DNA from: JAUSIF01 sp036556265
GTDB lineage: Bacteria; Pseudomonadota; Alphaproteobacteria; Rhizobiales; Xanthobacteraceae
NCBI GenBank assembly: GCA_036556265.1
Contig: DATBJU010000106.1
Coordinates: 1 to 60,478, forward strand
Length of the DNA: 60,478 nucleotides
Reading direction: 5' to 3'
The translations under genes and the position numbers were made by a program. A model generated the notes under the pieces. It saw only the letters and a program-made list of their open reading frames with translations, made no database searches and was not told the DNA's origin. Positions 52,328 to 60,478 of the stretch are shown here, piece after piece (the first letter of the stretch is position 1; each line of letters starts with the position of its first letter).

Positions 52328-53650
52328 ATGCGCATCGCCATGATCGGCACCGGTTACGTAGGGCTCGTGTCAGGGGCCTGCTTCGCCGATTTCGGCCATG
52401 AGGTAGTCTGCGTCGACAAGGACGCGAATAAGATCGCGTCATTGCGTGCCGAAAAGATTCCGATTTTCGAGCCAAGTCTCGATGAACTGGTGACGCGCAA
52501 CGTCAGGGAGCGCCGCCTCTCCTTTGCGACCGAACTCGAGCCGGCCATGCGCGAAGTCGAGGTAGTCTTCCTGGCGGTCGGCACGCCGGCGCGACGCGGT
52601 GACGGCCATGCCGACCTGACATTCATCTTCGAGGCCGCGCGTGAAGTGGCTGCCTGCATCCGTGGCGACGCGGTGATCGTCACCAAATCGACCGTGCCCG
52701 TCGGCACCGGCGACGAAATCGAACGGATCGTGCGCCAGGCACGGCCGGACGTGGAAATTCCCGTTGTATCGAACCCCGAATTCTTGCGCGAAGGCGCCGC
52801 GATCGCCGATTTCAAGCGGCCGGACCGCATCGTGATCGGCACCGACGATCCGCGCGCGCGCGAGGTCATGATCGAAGTATATCGGCCGCTCTACCTGAAC
52901 GCACCGCCGCTGCTGTTCACCGGCCGGCGCACGGCCGAGCTGATCAAGTACGCGGCGAACGCCTTTCTCGCGACTAAGATCACTTTCATCAATGAGATTG
53001 CCGATCTATGCGAAGCTATCGGTGCGGACGTGCAGGAGGTTGCGCGCGGGATCGGCCTCGACAATCGCATCGGCTCGAAATTTCTGCACGCGGGGCCCGG
53101 CTTTGGCGGCTCATGTTTTCCCAAGGACACGGTTGCGCTGATCAAGACGGCCCAGGAGGCAGACGCACCGATCAACATTGTCGAGACCGTCATTTCCGTG
53201 AACGAAGCGCGCAAGCAGGCGCTGGCAAAACGCGTGATCGATGCCTGTGACGGCTCAGTCGAGGGGAAAATCGTTGCGGTGCTCGGCTTAACCTTCAAGC
53301 CCAACACCGATGATATGCGCGAGGCGCCCAGCCTCGCGCTCGTCCCCGCTTTGTTGCAAGCTGGTGCCGTCGTCCACGCCCACGATCCGCAGGGTATGGA
53401 GCAAGCAAAGCCACTTCTTGCCGGCGCCACCTTTTGCAACGGCCCTTATGAGGCGGCGGAAGGCGCTGATGTGCTCGTCATCGTCACCGAGTGGGACGCC
53501 TACCGCGCGCTCGACTTCGATCGACTCAAGCAGGCGATGAAGAGCGCGGTCGTGGTCGACCTGCGCAATATTTACCGGCCGGACGAAATGGCGGCCAAGG
53601 GATTCCGCTATTCCAGCGTCGGCCGCCCCGCGCGCGGGCAGCGCACATAA
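52328..53650 (+). CDS. ugd: UDP-glucose 6-dehydrogenase
   Basis: A 440-residue enzyme that oxidises UDP-glucose twice to UDP-glucuronate. It starts RIAMIGTGYVGLVSGACFAD; the catalytic cysteine is in FGGSCFPKDTVALI, and FLREGAAIADFKRPDRIVIG and LGLTFKPNTDDMREAPSLAL are family landmarks. Its stop is one base from that of the convergent rmlD-like gene. UDP-glucuronate may go to O-antigen, exopolysaccharide or the core. Confidence 0.96.
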   Translation: MRIAMIGTGYVGLVSGACFADFGHEVVCVDKDANKIASLRAEKIPIFEPSLDELVTRNVRERRLSFATELEPAMREVEVVFLAVGTPARRGDGHADLTFIFEAAREVAACIRGDAVIVTKSTVPVGTGDEIERIVRQARPDVEIPVVSNPEFLREGAAIADFKRPDRIVIGTDDPRAREVMIEVYRPLYLNAPPLLFTGRRTAELIKYAANAFLATKITFINEIADLCEAIGADVQEVARGIGLDNRIGSKFLHAGPGFGGSCFPKDTVALIKTAQEADAPINIVETVISVNEARKQALAKRVIDACDGSVEGKIVAVLGLTFKPNTDDMREAPSLALVPALLQAGAVVHAHDPQGMEQAKPLLAGATFCNGPYEAAEGADVLVIVTEWDAYRALDFDRLKQAMKSAVVVDLRNIYRPDEMAAKGFRYSSVGRPARGQRT

Positions 53651-53651
53651 C

Positions 53652-54641
53652 TCAACGCTCCGCGTCCGCCGCCTTCGCTTCGGCCGGCCGTTTGTCCGAC
53701 TTCGTTTCAGGCGACTTCGCCTCGACGGCCGCCTCAGCCGGCTTTGGCTCGAGCACTCTGGCCTTGGCTAGAAGCTGCGCGACCACTTCGCCTGTCCGCT
53801 CCTGCCACGGCCGGGCACGGAATCCGAAAGTGCCGTGAAACTTCGAGGAGTCCAACTCGCAATTGGCCGGTCGCCTTGCCGCACTCGGGTACTCCGCCGC
53901 CGTGATCGCGACGACCTTCGGTGTGCGACCGGTGAAGAACGCCTGCCGCCGTACGATTTCCTCGGCAAACCCGTGCCACGAAGTCCGGCCGTTGCCGGCA
54001 AAGTGAAACGTCCCCGAGGTGTTCGGCTTCTCCGCCAGCTTTCGCACGACGACCAGGATCGCCTCGGCAATATCGATCGTCGCAGTCGGACAGCCAAACT
54101 GATCCGCCACCATCTTCAGCTCGTCGCGCTCACCGGCAAGACGAAGCACCGTTCGCAGGAAGTTGCGACCGTAGACGCTGTAGATCCACGATGTGCGCAG
54201 GATCACATACCGCTTCGCCGCCTCGCGAATCTTTGCTTCGCCTTCGGCTTTGGTACGACCGTGCACTCCGAGCGGTGCCACCCTATCACTCTCGACGTAA
54301 GCGCTCTTCTTGGCCCCATCGAAGACATAAGCGCTCGAAATATGAATTAGTGGAACTCCGGCGTCGGCGCACGCCGCCGCAAGCACTGCCGGACCGGTCA
54401 CGTTTGCGGCGACGGCGGCATCTGATTCACGCTCGGCACGGTCTACGGCGGTATAGCCGGCAGCATTCACCACTGCGGAGGGACGATGCATGTCGAGCGC
54501 GGTCCGTACCCCCGCATCATCGGTGATGTCGACGTCTCCGTGCGCAAAACCAACCGCCGGAACACGGCGGGCGCTTGTCAGCGCCACGAGCTCGCGCCCG
54601 ACCTGTCCGCGAGCGCCGAAGATGAGAATTGGGCCATTCAT
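53652..54641 (-). CDS. RmlD-like (dTDP-4-dehydrorhamnose reductase) homologue with altered active site
   Basis: A 329-residue SDR of the RmlD family: ILIFGARGQVGRELVALTSA, YTAVDRAE, ISSAYVFDGAKK and FHFAGNGRTSWHGFAEEIVR. Two key positions differ from standard members: the usual S-T-D-Y-V-F-D-G reads SSAYVFDG, and the catalytic tyrosine of Y-x-x-x-K is a histidine (PLGVHGRTKAEGE, CAC codon). The last 35 residues form an extra A/E/K/P-rich tail (PKPAEAAVEAKSPETKSDKR). No rmlA, rmlB or rmlC is in the window. It may be a binding or regulatory relative (like MAT2B-type proteins), or act on another sugar; dTDP-rhamnose synthesis is uncertain. Confidence 0.8.
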   Translation of the reverse strand: MNGPILIFGARGQVGRELVALTSARRVPAVGFAHGDVDITDDAGVRTALDMHRPSAVVNAAGYTAVDRAERESDAAVAANVTGPAVLAAACADAGVPLIHISSAYVFDGAKKSAYVESDRVAPLGVHGRTKAEGEAKIREAAKRYVILRTSWIYSVYGRNFLRTVLRLAGERDELKMVADQFGCPTATIDIAEAILVVVRKLAEKPNTSGTFHFAGNGRTSWHGFAEEIVRRQAFFTGRTPKVVAITAAEYPSAARRPANCELDSSKFHGTFGFRARPWQERTGEVVAQLLAKARVLEPKPAEAAVEAKSPETKSDKRPAEAKAADAER

Positions 54642-54742
54642 GTTCGCCGAGATGTAGAGGCTTCGCGCCGCGGGTCAAGCACAAGGCCGCGATTGCCAAG
54701 ACGGACGGGAAAGGACATAGAGGCCCCGCGCGAGCGATACCC

Positions 54743-55624
54743 ATGCAGAAGATTCGCAAGGCTGTTCTTCCAGTCGCCGGGCTTGGCACCCGCTTCCTGC
54801 CCGCCACCAAGGCAATGCCGAAGGAGATGCTGCCTGTCGTCGACCGGCCGCTCATTCAATATGTCGTCGATGAAGCGCGCGAAGCGGGCATCGAGCACTT
54901 CATCTTCGTGACCGGTCGCAACAAGAGCGTGATCGAGGACCACTTCGATCGCCAGTTCGAACTTGAGGTAACACTCCGCGAACGCGGAAAGAATTCGGAA
55001 CTGGACGCCCTCGACCGCGATCTTCCGGGCGCCGGCAGCGTGAGCTTCACGCGCCAGCAGTCACCGCTCGGTCTCGGACACGCGGTCTGGTGTGCGCGGG
55101 AACTCGTCGGGCGAGAGCCGTTCGCCGTGCTCTTGCCGGACGTATTGGTCCAGGCCAAGAAAGGTTGCCTCACCCAGATGATCGAAGCGTACCTCTCGAT
55201 CGGTCAGGCGGCCAATCTGATCGCCGTCGAGAAGGTCGCCGATGATATGACGCATATGTACGGCGTTGTCGGTGTCGGAAAACGCCGGAACTCCGCGTTC
55301 GAGATCACCTCGATGGTGGAGAAGCCTGCGCGCGGATCGGCACCATCGAATCTCATCATCACTGGACGCTACATACTCCAGCCGCAAATTTTCGACCTCC
55401 TGGAGTCCCAGGAAGGCGGCGCCGGCGGTGAGATCCAGCTTACCGACGCCATGATCCGGCTGTCGCAGCACTATCCTTTCTACGGGCTGGAGTTCGAAGG
55501 TCGCACCTTCGATTGCGGATCCAAACTCGGATTCCTTTCCGCCAATGTCGCCTACGCGCTCGAGCGCGACGATTTGGCGCCCGCTTTCAGAGCCGAGCTA
55601 TTGCGGCTGATCGGCAAACGTTAG
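54743..55624 (+). CDS. galU: UTP-glucose-1-phosphate uridylyltransferase
   Basis: A 293-residue enzyme that makes UDP-glucose from UTP and glucose 1-phosphate. The nucleotide-binding start is VLPVAGLGTRFLPATKAMPK, then EMLPVVDRPLIQYVVDEA, and LLPDVLVQAKKGCL and EIQLTDAMIRLSQHYPFYGL follow. I use the ATG after GATACCC that gives MQKIRKAVLPV; the longer frame upstream has no coding character. It supplies ugd and galE and is divergent from the rmlD-like gene, with about 100 bases between. Confidence 0.96.
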   Translation: MQKIRKAVLPVAGLGTRFLPATKAMPKEMLPVVDRPLIQYVVDEAREAGIEHFIFVTGRNKSVIEDHFDRQFELEVTLRERGKNSELDALDRDLPGAGSVSFTRQQSPLGLGHAVWCARELVGREPFAVLLPDVLVQAKKGCLTQMIEAYLSIGQAANLIAVEKVADDMTHMYGVVGVGKRRNSAFEITSMVEKPARGSAPSNLIITGRYILQPQIFDLLESQEGGAGGEIQLTDAMIRLSQHYPFYGLEFEGRTFDCGSKLGFLSANVAYALERDDLAPAFRAELLRLIGKR

Positions 55625-55668
55625 TCCTTATCGAATTGACTTCACGCACGAAAACCGGTTCATCCGAT

Positions 55669-55689
55669 GCGGGGTGCGCGTCGCCCCGC
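55669..55689. terminator. Possible hairpin after galU
   Basis: GCGGGG-N9-CCCCGC lies 45 bases after the galU stop. It has no T-run on either strand, so it may slow transcription but is not a convincing intrinsic terminator. Confidence 0.3.
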
Positions 55690-55738
55690 TCCGCTGGTAA
55701 TCTTCGGCCTAGCGCTTCCCGAAGGGGTTTGCCGCCGC

Positions 55739-57532
55739 ATGTGGACTTGGTTCAAGGAGCGACTTGCGCGGCTCGCCGGTGACGACGCGCGCGAGATCAT
55801 CCCTCGCCTGCTCGCGACCGACGGCCGCCGCCACATGTGGCGCTACGCGCGCGCGTTCATCTACATGGGCGTGATCGCCGCCACCACCGCGCTTTCCGCG
55901 TACCTGATGAAGCATGTGGTCGACCGGATTTTTGTCGAGGGAGATTATTTGGCCGTATGGGTTCTCGGCGGCACCCTGATGGCACTGTTCACCGTCAAAG
56001 GGCTCGCGACCTATGGACAGATGGTCACGCTGGCCAAGGTGGGCAACCGCATCATCGCGGATTATCAGCGCAGGCTGTACGACTCCCTGCTTTCCCAGGG
56101 GGTCTCCTTCTTTGCCGAGCGCCACTCAACGGAATTCCTGAACCGCCTGAACACAGGCGCCGGCGGAGCGCGCACCGTCCTGGATCTGATCGTCACGAGC
56201 CTTGGGCGCGACCTGCTCACGCTGGTGGGCCTCGTGATCGTGATGGCCGTCCAGGACCCGGTGATGATGTTGCTCGCGGTGGTGACAATGCCCCCCGCCG
56301 TCTATTTCGTCCGTTCGCTCGTGCGGCGCACTCGCAAGAGCATCCAGCGGCAGTTCGATGAGACGGGCGATCTAATGATGTCGCTCCAGGAAACGATCCA
56401 GGGCATTCGCATTGTCAAGTCCTACAACCTGGAGCAGAGCCTGCAGCAGAACATGTCGGTTACCGTCGCCAAGCTCGAGCGAGTCATGAACACGATCGCC
56501 CGTCTGAAGGCGCGCTCGAGCCCGATCATGGAAATGCTCGGCGGCTTTGCGATCGCCGGCTTCGTCGTCTACGCGGGCCACGGCGTGTTGCGCGGCGGCC
56601 AGCTGCCCGGCGAGTTTTTCTCCGTCGTTACCGCTTTGCTGCTTTCGTACGAGCCTGCCAAGCGGCTTGCACGCCTGCACATCGACCTCGCCGCCGCGAT
56701 GAAAAACGCCCGTTTCATGTTCGATCTCTTGGACAGCCTGCCGATCGAGCGCGGAGAGGCCGAGCGGCCGAAGATCGCCATCACCCGTGGCCGCATCGAG
56801 TTTCGCGAAGTTGTCTTCCGCTACCGGCCGAGTGAACCCGTCCTGCGTGGCGTCTCCTTCGTGGCCGAACCTGGTCAGACGACCGCGCTCGTCGGCACCT
56901 CCGGCGCCGGCAAATCGACCATCATGAATCTCGTGGTTCGTTTCTGGGATCCGCAGACCGGAAAGATCCTGATCGACGACCAGGACATTGCGCAGTTCTC
57001 GCGCAGCTCATTGCGCGATTCGATCGCCTATGTGAGCCAGGACGTCTTTCTCTTTTCCGGTACCATTCGCGACAACATCGAGATGGGCCGTCTCGGCGCG
57101 AGCGAGGCGGAAATCATCGCGGCTGCCAAGTCCGCGTTCGCCCATGATTTCATCTCTGGTTTCCCGCAAGGATACGACTCGCCCGTCGGCGAACACGGCG
57201 TGCAGATTTCCGGCGGTCAGCGCGCGCGCATCGCCATTGCGCGCGCGTTTTTGCGCAACGCCTCGATCCTGCTGCTCGACGAACCGACTTCGGCACTCGA
57301 CAGCGAATCCGAGCGTGAGGTCCAGCGCGCACTGGACGCCCTGCGCGCCTCGCGCACGACGATCGTCATCGCGCACCGGCTGCAGACCGTAATCGCCGCC
57401 GACAAGATTTGTGTGATCGATGCCGGTCGAATCGTAGAGTCCGGCCGGCACGACGACTTGATTGCACGCCGTGGGCGTTACCACGCTCTCTACGAGACAC
57501 AATTCGCTGAGCGGCGCGCCGCGATCGCCTGA
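55739..57532 (+). CDS. MsbA-like ABC exporter (fused permease and ATPase)
   Basis: A 597-residue half-transporter. Six helices lie in the first 320 residues, for example IYMGVIAATTALSAYLMKHV. The ATPase has Walker A ALVGTSGAGKSTIM, signature EHGVQISGGQRARIAIARAF (ISGGQ in place of LSGGQ) and Walker B ILLLDEPTSALDS, with VIAHRLQTV as switch region. I start at MWTWFKERL; the 24 residues before it look non-coding. It resembles MsbA and similar lipid A or glycan flippases. It sits between galU and manC, which fits export of lipid-linked saccharide or lipid A core. Confidence 0.88.
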   Translation: MWTWFKERLARLAGDDAREIIPRLLATDGRRHMWRYARAFIYMGVIAATTALSAYLMKHVVDRIFVEGDYLAVWVLGGTLMALFTVKGLATYGQMVTLAKVGNRIIADYQRRLYDSLLSQGVSFFAERHSTEFLNRLNTGAGGARTVLDLIVTSLGRDLLTLVGLVIVMAVQDPVMMLLAVVTMPPAVYFVRSLVRRTRKSIQRQFDETGDLMMSLQETIQGIRIVKSYNLEQSLQQNMSVTVAKLERVMNTIARLKARSSPIMEMLGGFAIAGFVVYAGHGVLRGGQLPGEFFSVVTALLLSYEPAKRLARLHIDLAAAMKNARFMFDLLDSLPIERGEAERPKIAITRGRIEFREVVFRYRPSEPVLRGVSFVAEPGQTTALVGTSGAGKSTIMNLVVRFWDPQTGKILIDDQDIAQFSRSSLRDSIAYVSQDVFLFSGTIRDNIEMGRLGASEAEIIAAAKSAFAHDFISGFPQGYDSPVGEHGVQISGGQRARIAIARAFLRNASILLLDEPTSALDSESEREVQRALDALRASRTTIVIAHRLQTVIAADKICVIDAGRIVESGRHDDLIARRGRYHALYETQFAERRAAIA

Positions 57533-57560
57533 ATACGCGCTCGCTTGCTGGGCAAACTCC

Positions 57561-58988
57561 ATGGCCGATCGCATTCGTCCGGTGATCCTGAGCGGCGGTG
57601 CCGGAACGCGACTGTGGCCGGCATCGCGCGACAGCCTGCCGAAGCAATTTTTGAAGCTGCTTGGGACCCGCTCCACGCTGCAGGAGACGGTGCTGTGCGC
57701 GGCGGATCCGACCCTGTTCGACAAGCCGATCATCATCACGCAGCGCGATTACCGCTTTCTCGTGCGCGAGCAGCTGGAGGAAATCGGTGCGGCAGCCGAT
57801 ATCGTGCTTGAGCCGGCACGGCGCGATTCCGGACCGGCAGTGGCCGCCGCCGCGCGCATTGCCGCAGAGCATGACCCAGACGTGCTCGTGCTTGTCCTTG
57901 CCGCCGACCATGTCGTGCGCGAACCCGCGCGATTCATCGCGGCGGTACGCGCCGCCGAGCCGGCTGCACGCTCCGGCCGGATCGTCACCTTCGGCATCAA
58001 GCCGGACCATCCGGCAACCGGCTACGGCTACATCCGCCCTGCGGCGCAGCTCAAGGACGCTGCGCCTGCGTACGCGATCGACGCCTTCGTCGAGAAGCCG
58101 GACGCCGCGACTGCGGAACGCTACGTGGCGGACGGCTACCTGTGGAATTCGGGCAACTTCCTGTTTCGGGCCGACGTGTTCCTCGCGGAATACGCGGCGT
58201 TCGAGCCGAAGAGCGCCGACGCCGTGGCCCGCGCAGTCAGCAAGGCGAGGACCGACCTCGGCTTTCGCATTCTCGACGCTGAAGCCTTTGCCTCCGCGGA
58301 GCGAAAATCCGTCGACTTCGCGGTCATGGAGCGTACCAAACGCGGCGCTGTCGTACCCGCCGACTACGGTTGGTCCGATGTCGGCGGCTGGAACGCGGTC
58401 TGGACGCTTTCCACGCGCGACAAGGATGGAAATGCGGCGCGCGGCGAGGTCACGCTGCTTGACGTGGAGAATACATTTGTTTCGAGCGACCGCGGCGTGA
58501 CTGCCTTGCTCGGCGTCGAGGACTTGATCGTCGTCGTCGAGGACGACGCCGTTCTGGTTGCCGCGCGCGCTCGCGCCGAGGATCTGCGTCCGCTCGTGGA
58601 GCAGTTACGCGCGGCGGGCCGTCCCGAAGCCGACAGCCATTCGCGTGTGCATCGCCCGTGGGGCTCCTATCAAGGGCTCGATCGCGGCGAGCGCTTTCTC
58701 GTCAAGCGTATTGTCGTCAAGCCGGGCGGAAGGCTATCGCTACAGCGGCACAAGCATCGGGCTGAACACTGGGTCGTCGTACGCGGAACAGCGCGTGTGA
58801 CGATTGGAGATGACGTACGCGACTTGAACGAGAACGAATCCGCGTACATCCCGGTCGGCACGGTTCACCGTCTGGAGAACCCCGGCGCCCAGTCCCTCGA
58901 ACTGATCGAGGTTCAGACCGGCAACCATCTCAGCGAGGACGATATCGAACGGCTCGACGACGTCTACAAGCGCCAACCGGGCGACTGA
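57561..58988 (+). CDS. manC: Mannose-1-phosphate guanylyltransferase / mannose-6-phosphate isomerase
   Basis: A 475-residue fused enzyme of the AlgA/ManC type. The nucleotidyltransferase half starts RPVILSGGAGTRLWPASRDS and KQFLKLLGTRSTLQ, with EKPDAATAERYVADGYLWNS further on. The C-terminal cupin has HRPWGSYQGLDRGERFLVKR, QRHKHRAEHWVVV and AYIPVGTVHRLENPGAQSLE, the type II mannose-6-phosphate isomerase site. It makes GDP-mannose for polysaccharide. The start is set at MADRIRPVIL, 28 bases after the exporter's stop. Confidence 0.94.
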   Translation: MADRIRPVILSGGAGTRLWPASRDSLPKQFLKLLGTRSTLQETVLCAADPTLFDKPIIITQRDYRFLVREQLEEIGAAADIVLEPARRDSGPAVAAAARIAAEHDPDVLVLVLAADHVVREPARFIAAVRAAEPAARSGRIVTFGIKPDHPATGYGYIRPAAQLKDAAPAYAIDAFVEKPDAATAERYVADGYLWNSGNFLFRADVFLAEYAAFEPKSADAVARAVSKARTDLGFRILDAEAFASAERKSVDFAVMERTKRGAVVPADYGWSDVGGWNAVWTLSTRDKDGNAARGEVTLLDVENTFVSSDRGVTALLGVEDLIVVVEDDAVLVAARARAEDLRPLVEQLRAAGRPEADSHSRVHRPWGSYQGLDRGERFLVKRIVVKPGGRLSLQRHKHRAEHWVVVRGTARVTIGDDVRDLNENESAYIPVGTVHRLENPGAQSLELIEVQTGNHLSEDDIERLDDVYKRQPGD

Positions 58989-58994
58989 CGCGCG

Positions 58995-60065
58995 CTACGC
59001 CTGCTCGCGCCAGATGCCGAGCTTCTCCTGAGCCGGCCGGTCGGAAATCGAAAACAGCACGCTCTCGCCCTTCGCCGTATGCGCGTAGCGCTTCCACGAC
59101 GGAATGACGAACACGTCGCCCGGCGTCCAGTTGAAGGTCTCATCCTCCACCTTGGTCGAGCCTTCGCCTTCCACGCAGACGAAGATCGTGCCGTCGGTCG
59201 AACGGTACTCCTTGCCTTTGAAGCCCTTGGGCAGCAGGGCGAGCTGCGCACCCATGGTCGGTGTTGCCCATCCGCCGTTCGTCGGATTGGCGTAGCGCAC
59301 GCGCGAGCCGTGATGTGGGTGGACGTCGTCGGACTTGGCCATACGCTCGATCACGGGCCGGACTCGCGCATACGGATAATTGATGATCGGGCTGCGGATC
59401 ATTCCGACTGGCGCGTCATCCGGCAGCACCCCCGAGCCGTAGCGCGCGTAGGAATCTCCGTCCTCGCGCGTGTTCGACTGCATCTCCTGGTCGAGATGCT
59501 CCGAGAAAGCCGCATCGAAGAAATTCACGGTCGGCACGTCGAGCACGTCGAGCCAAATCATCGGCTGCTTCGACGGATTTCCGTGGTCGTGCGGCGCCCA
59601 GTTCGGCGTGATCACGAAGTCGCCGCGCCGCATGATCGTTTTCTCGCCTTCCACCGCGGTGTAAGCGCCTTCACCATCAAGCACGAAACGGATCGCCGAA
59701 GCCGTGTGCCGGTGCGCCGGAGCGATTTCGCCCGGCAGAATGAGCTGGAGCCCGGCATAGAGCGATTGCGTGATACGCGACTTGCCGCGCAACGCCGGAT
59801 TTTCGAACACGAGCACGCGCCGCTCCGCCTCCTTGGCCGTGATCAGCGTGCCTGCCTCGAGCACCATCTTTCGAACATCGTTAAAGCGCCAGAGCGCCGG
59901 CACGCACGGCGTTCTCGGCTCCGGCGGCACCAGCCCCTTCAGCACCTCCCAGAGCGGGGCGAGATTCTGCTTGCCGATCCGATCGTAATATGCGGCGCGT
60001 TCCGGCGTGACGGCGCCGGCAACAGAATCGCTCGACACCACGGCACCGGTGTTGGGGGCCTCCAT
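58995..60065 (-). CDS. Gentisate 1,2-dioxygenase
   Basis: A 356-residue bicupin Fe(II) ring-cleavage enzyme that opens gentisate to maleylpyruvate. The N-terminal cupin carries the metal histidines in IAPAHRHTASAIRFVLDGEG and NWAPHDHGN; the C-terminal cupin is around WRFNDVRKM-distal FVCVEGEGSTKVEDETF and FVIPSWKRYAHTAKGESVLF. Overall the sequence matches the gentisate/1-hydroxy-2-naphthoate/salicylate dioxygenase group, and gentisate is the best guess because a FAH-type hydrolase gene lies divergently next to it. It converges with manC, six bases apart. Confidence 0.9.
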   Translation of the reverse strand: MEAPNTGAVVSSDSVAGAVTPERAAYYDRIGKQNLAPLWEVLKGLVPPEPRTPCVPALWRFNDVRKMVLEAGTLITAKEAERRVLVFENPALRGKSRITQSLYAGLQLILPGEIAPAHRHTASAIRFVLDGEGAYTAVEGEKTIMRRGDFVITPNWAPHDHGNPSKQPMIWLDVLDVPTVNFFDAAFSEHLDQEMQSNTREDGDSYARYGSGVLPDDAPVGMIRSPIINYPYARVRPVIERMAKSDDVHPHHGSRVRYANPTNGGWATPTMGAQLALLPKGFKGKEYRSTDGTIFVCVEGEGSTKVEDETFNWTPGDVFVIPSWKRYAHTAKGESVLFSISDRPAQEKLGIWREQA

Positions 60066-60095
60066 GACGCTCTCCGTTTACGTAGGTAATTGATA

Positions 60096-60125
60096 AATCT
60101 AGGCATTCATTGACAAGCCTGTCAA
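60096..60125 (-). promoter_or_regulatory. Predicted promoter of the gentisate dioxygenase gene
   Basis: On the minus strand TTGACA (60120-60125) is followed after 18 bases by TAGATT (60096-60101), about 30 bases before the ATG. The -35 lies inside a palindrome, so a regulator bound there would block or reshape RNA polymerase access. Confidence 0.55.
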
Positions 60126-60126
60126 T
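60109..60126. promoter_or_regulatory. Palindromic operator-like site, ATTGACA-N4-TGTCAAT
   Basis: A perfect 7-base inverted repeat with a 4-base centre in the divergent region between the gentisate dioxygenase and the FAH-family gene. Its size and AT-rich arms fit a MarR-, GntR- or LysR-family operator. No regulator gene for it is within the window. Confidence 0.65.
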
Positions 60127-60205
60127 CAATGGAACACGAAAATGCGGGTAGACCGCGGCGTAGAGGCGCGCACGCGGAAATAAATTCTGCTGTGGGGTCA
60201 GCGTC

Positions 60206-60478
60206 ATGCGTCTCGCCCGGTTCGGCGACAATCGCCTCGCGCTCGTCGAAGGCTATGTTCTCCGCGACGTCACGCACATCACCGAGCGCCTGCCGGCGCA
60301 GCGCTGGCCGCTGCCGGTCGGCGATCTGCTGATCGCAAATCTCGAAAATCTTCGACACTCCATCGCGCTCGCAGCCGACGCAGCGCCGCGCATACCCGTC
60401 ACCGAGACGACACTGTTGAGCCCGGTCGCCAATCCGCCGCGCATCATTGCGGCACCGATCAACTATCGCATGCATCAA
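60206..60478 (+). CDS. Fumarylacetoacetate hydrolase family protein, partial (N-terminus)
   Basis: The frame starting MRLARFGDNRLALVEGYVLR runs without a stop to the window end, 91 codons in all. It continues TLLSPVANPPRIIAAPINYR, the linker and first core strand of the FAH superfamily (the family's I-x-x-G-x-N-Y region). The protein is cut off before the metal-binding E-x-E. Divergent from gentisate dioxygenase across a 140-base control region, it is likely fumarylpyruvate or maleylpyruvate hydrolase, the enzyme that cleaves the product of ring opening. Confidence 0.85.
   Translation, partial: MRLARFGDNRLALVEGYVLRDVTHITERLPAQRWPLPVGDLLIANLENLRHSIALAADAAPRIPVTETTLLSPVANPPRIIAAPINYRMHQ

Noticed and set aside
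1..60478. CRISPR arrays, tRNA or rRNA genes, insertion sequences, prophage or toxin-antitoxin modules
   Set aside because: Reading the gaps between genes on both strands showed no direct-repeat arrays, cloverleaf sequences, transposases, integrases or toxin-antitoxin pairs.

Overview
This 60.5 kb, GC-rich window comes from an alphaproteobacterium, most likely a member of the Hyphomicrobiales close to the Nitrobacteraceae/Xanthobacteraceae. The main reasons are a shortened homologue of the Growth Pole Ring/RgsE type of polar-growth protein, EcfG-type stress promoters (GGAAC-N16-CGTT), intergenic palindromes of the sort common in Bradyrhizobium relatives, and a lipid A/LPS gene set that includes a likely 2,3-diamino-sugar pathway. 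No rRNA, tRNA, CRISPR array, transposase, integrase or phage gene was recognised. The region reads as ordinary chromosome with tightly packed, often overlapping genes.

Layout. 1-8.8 kb: a LuxR-type regulator, an Omp25-like beta-barrel, a [2Fe-2S] ferredoxin, a lone Hpt protein, small hypotheticals, the 1158-residue polar-growth protein, and two small envelope proteins. 8.8-12.8 kb: an Mla-type lipid transport operon (STAS-permease fusion, ATPase, MCE protein, PqiC-like lipoprotein) flanked by two palindromic repeat elements. 12.8-20.6 kb: dipeptide epimerase, a ClpP-like secreted protein, a CheZ-like phosphatase, a translationally coupled operon (phosphoesterase, glycosyltransferase, PLP dehydratase), a fumarylacetoacetate hydrolase and an outer-membrane protein. 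20.6-24.1 kb: a thiamine salvage operon thiM-thiE-thiD with a promoter and TPP riboswitch, ending in an orphan TRAP binding protein. 24.2-27.5 kb: a CBS protein and a small protein read divergently from a palindromic EcfG promoter, a stand-alone RAM domain, and two DMT exporters. 27.5-35.0 kb: diheme cytochrome c, cytochrome c', two tandem molybdopterin-binding dehydrogenase subunits and PobA. 35.1-39.5 kb: an RND efflux pair.

39.5-59.0 kb is an envelope-polysaccharide region: MurJ, a GnnB/GnnA (or WbpE/WbpB)-like pair, transaldolase, two heptosyltransferases, all four ADP-heptose enzymes (GmhA, HldE, GmhB, HldD), GalE, Ugd, an RmlD homologue, GalU, an MsbA-like exporter and a ManC-type GDP-mannose enzyme. 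A CaiB/BaiF CoA-transferase sits inside it. 59.0 kb to the end: gentisate 1,2-dioxygenase divergent from a partial FAH-family hydrolase, with a palindromic operator between them.

The points most worth following are the orphan TRAP protein under TPP-riboswitch control, the self-overlapping bidirectional stress promoter, the paired molybdo-subunits lacking their electron-transfer partners but next to c-type cytochromes, and active-site substitutions in the RmlD and GmhB homologues.
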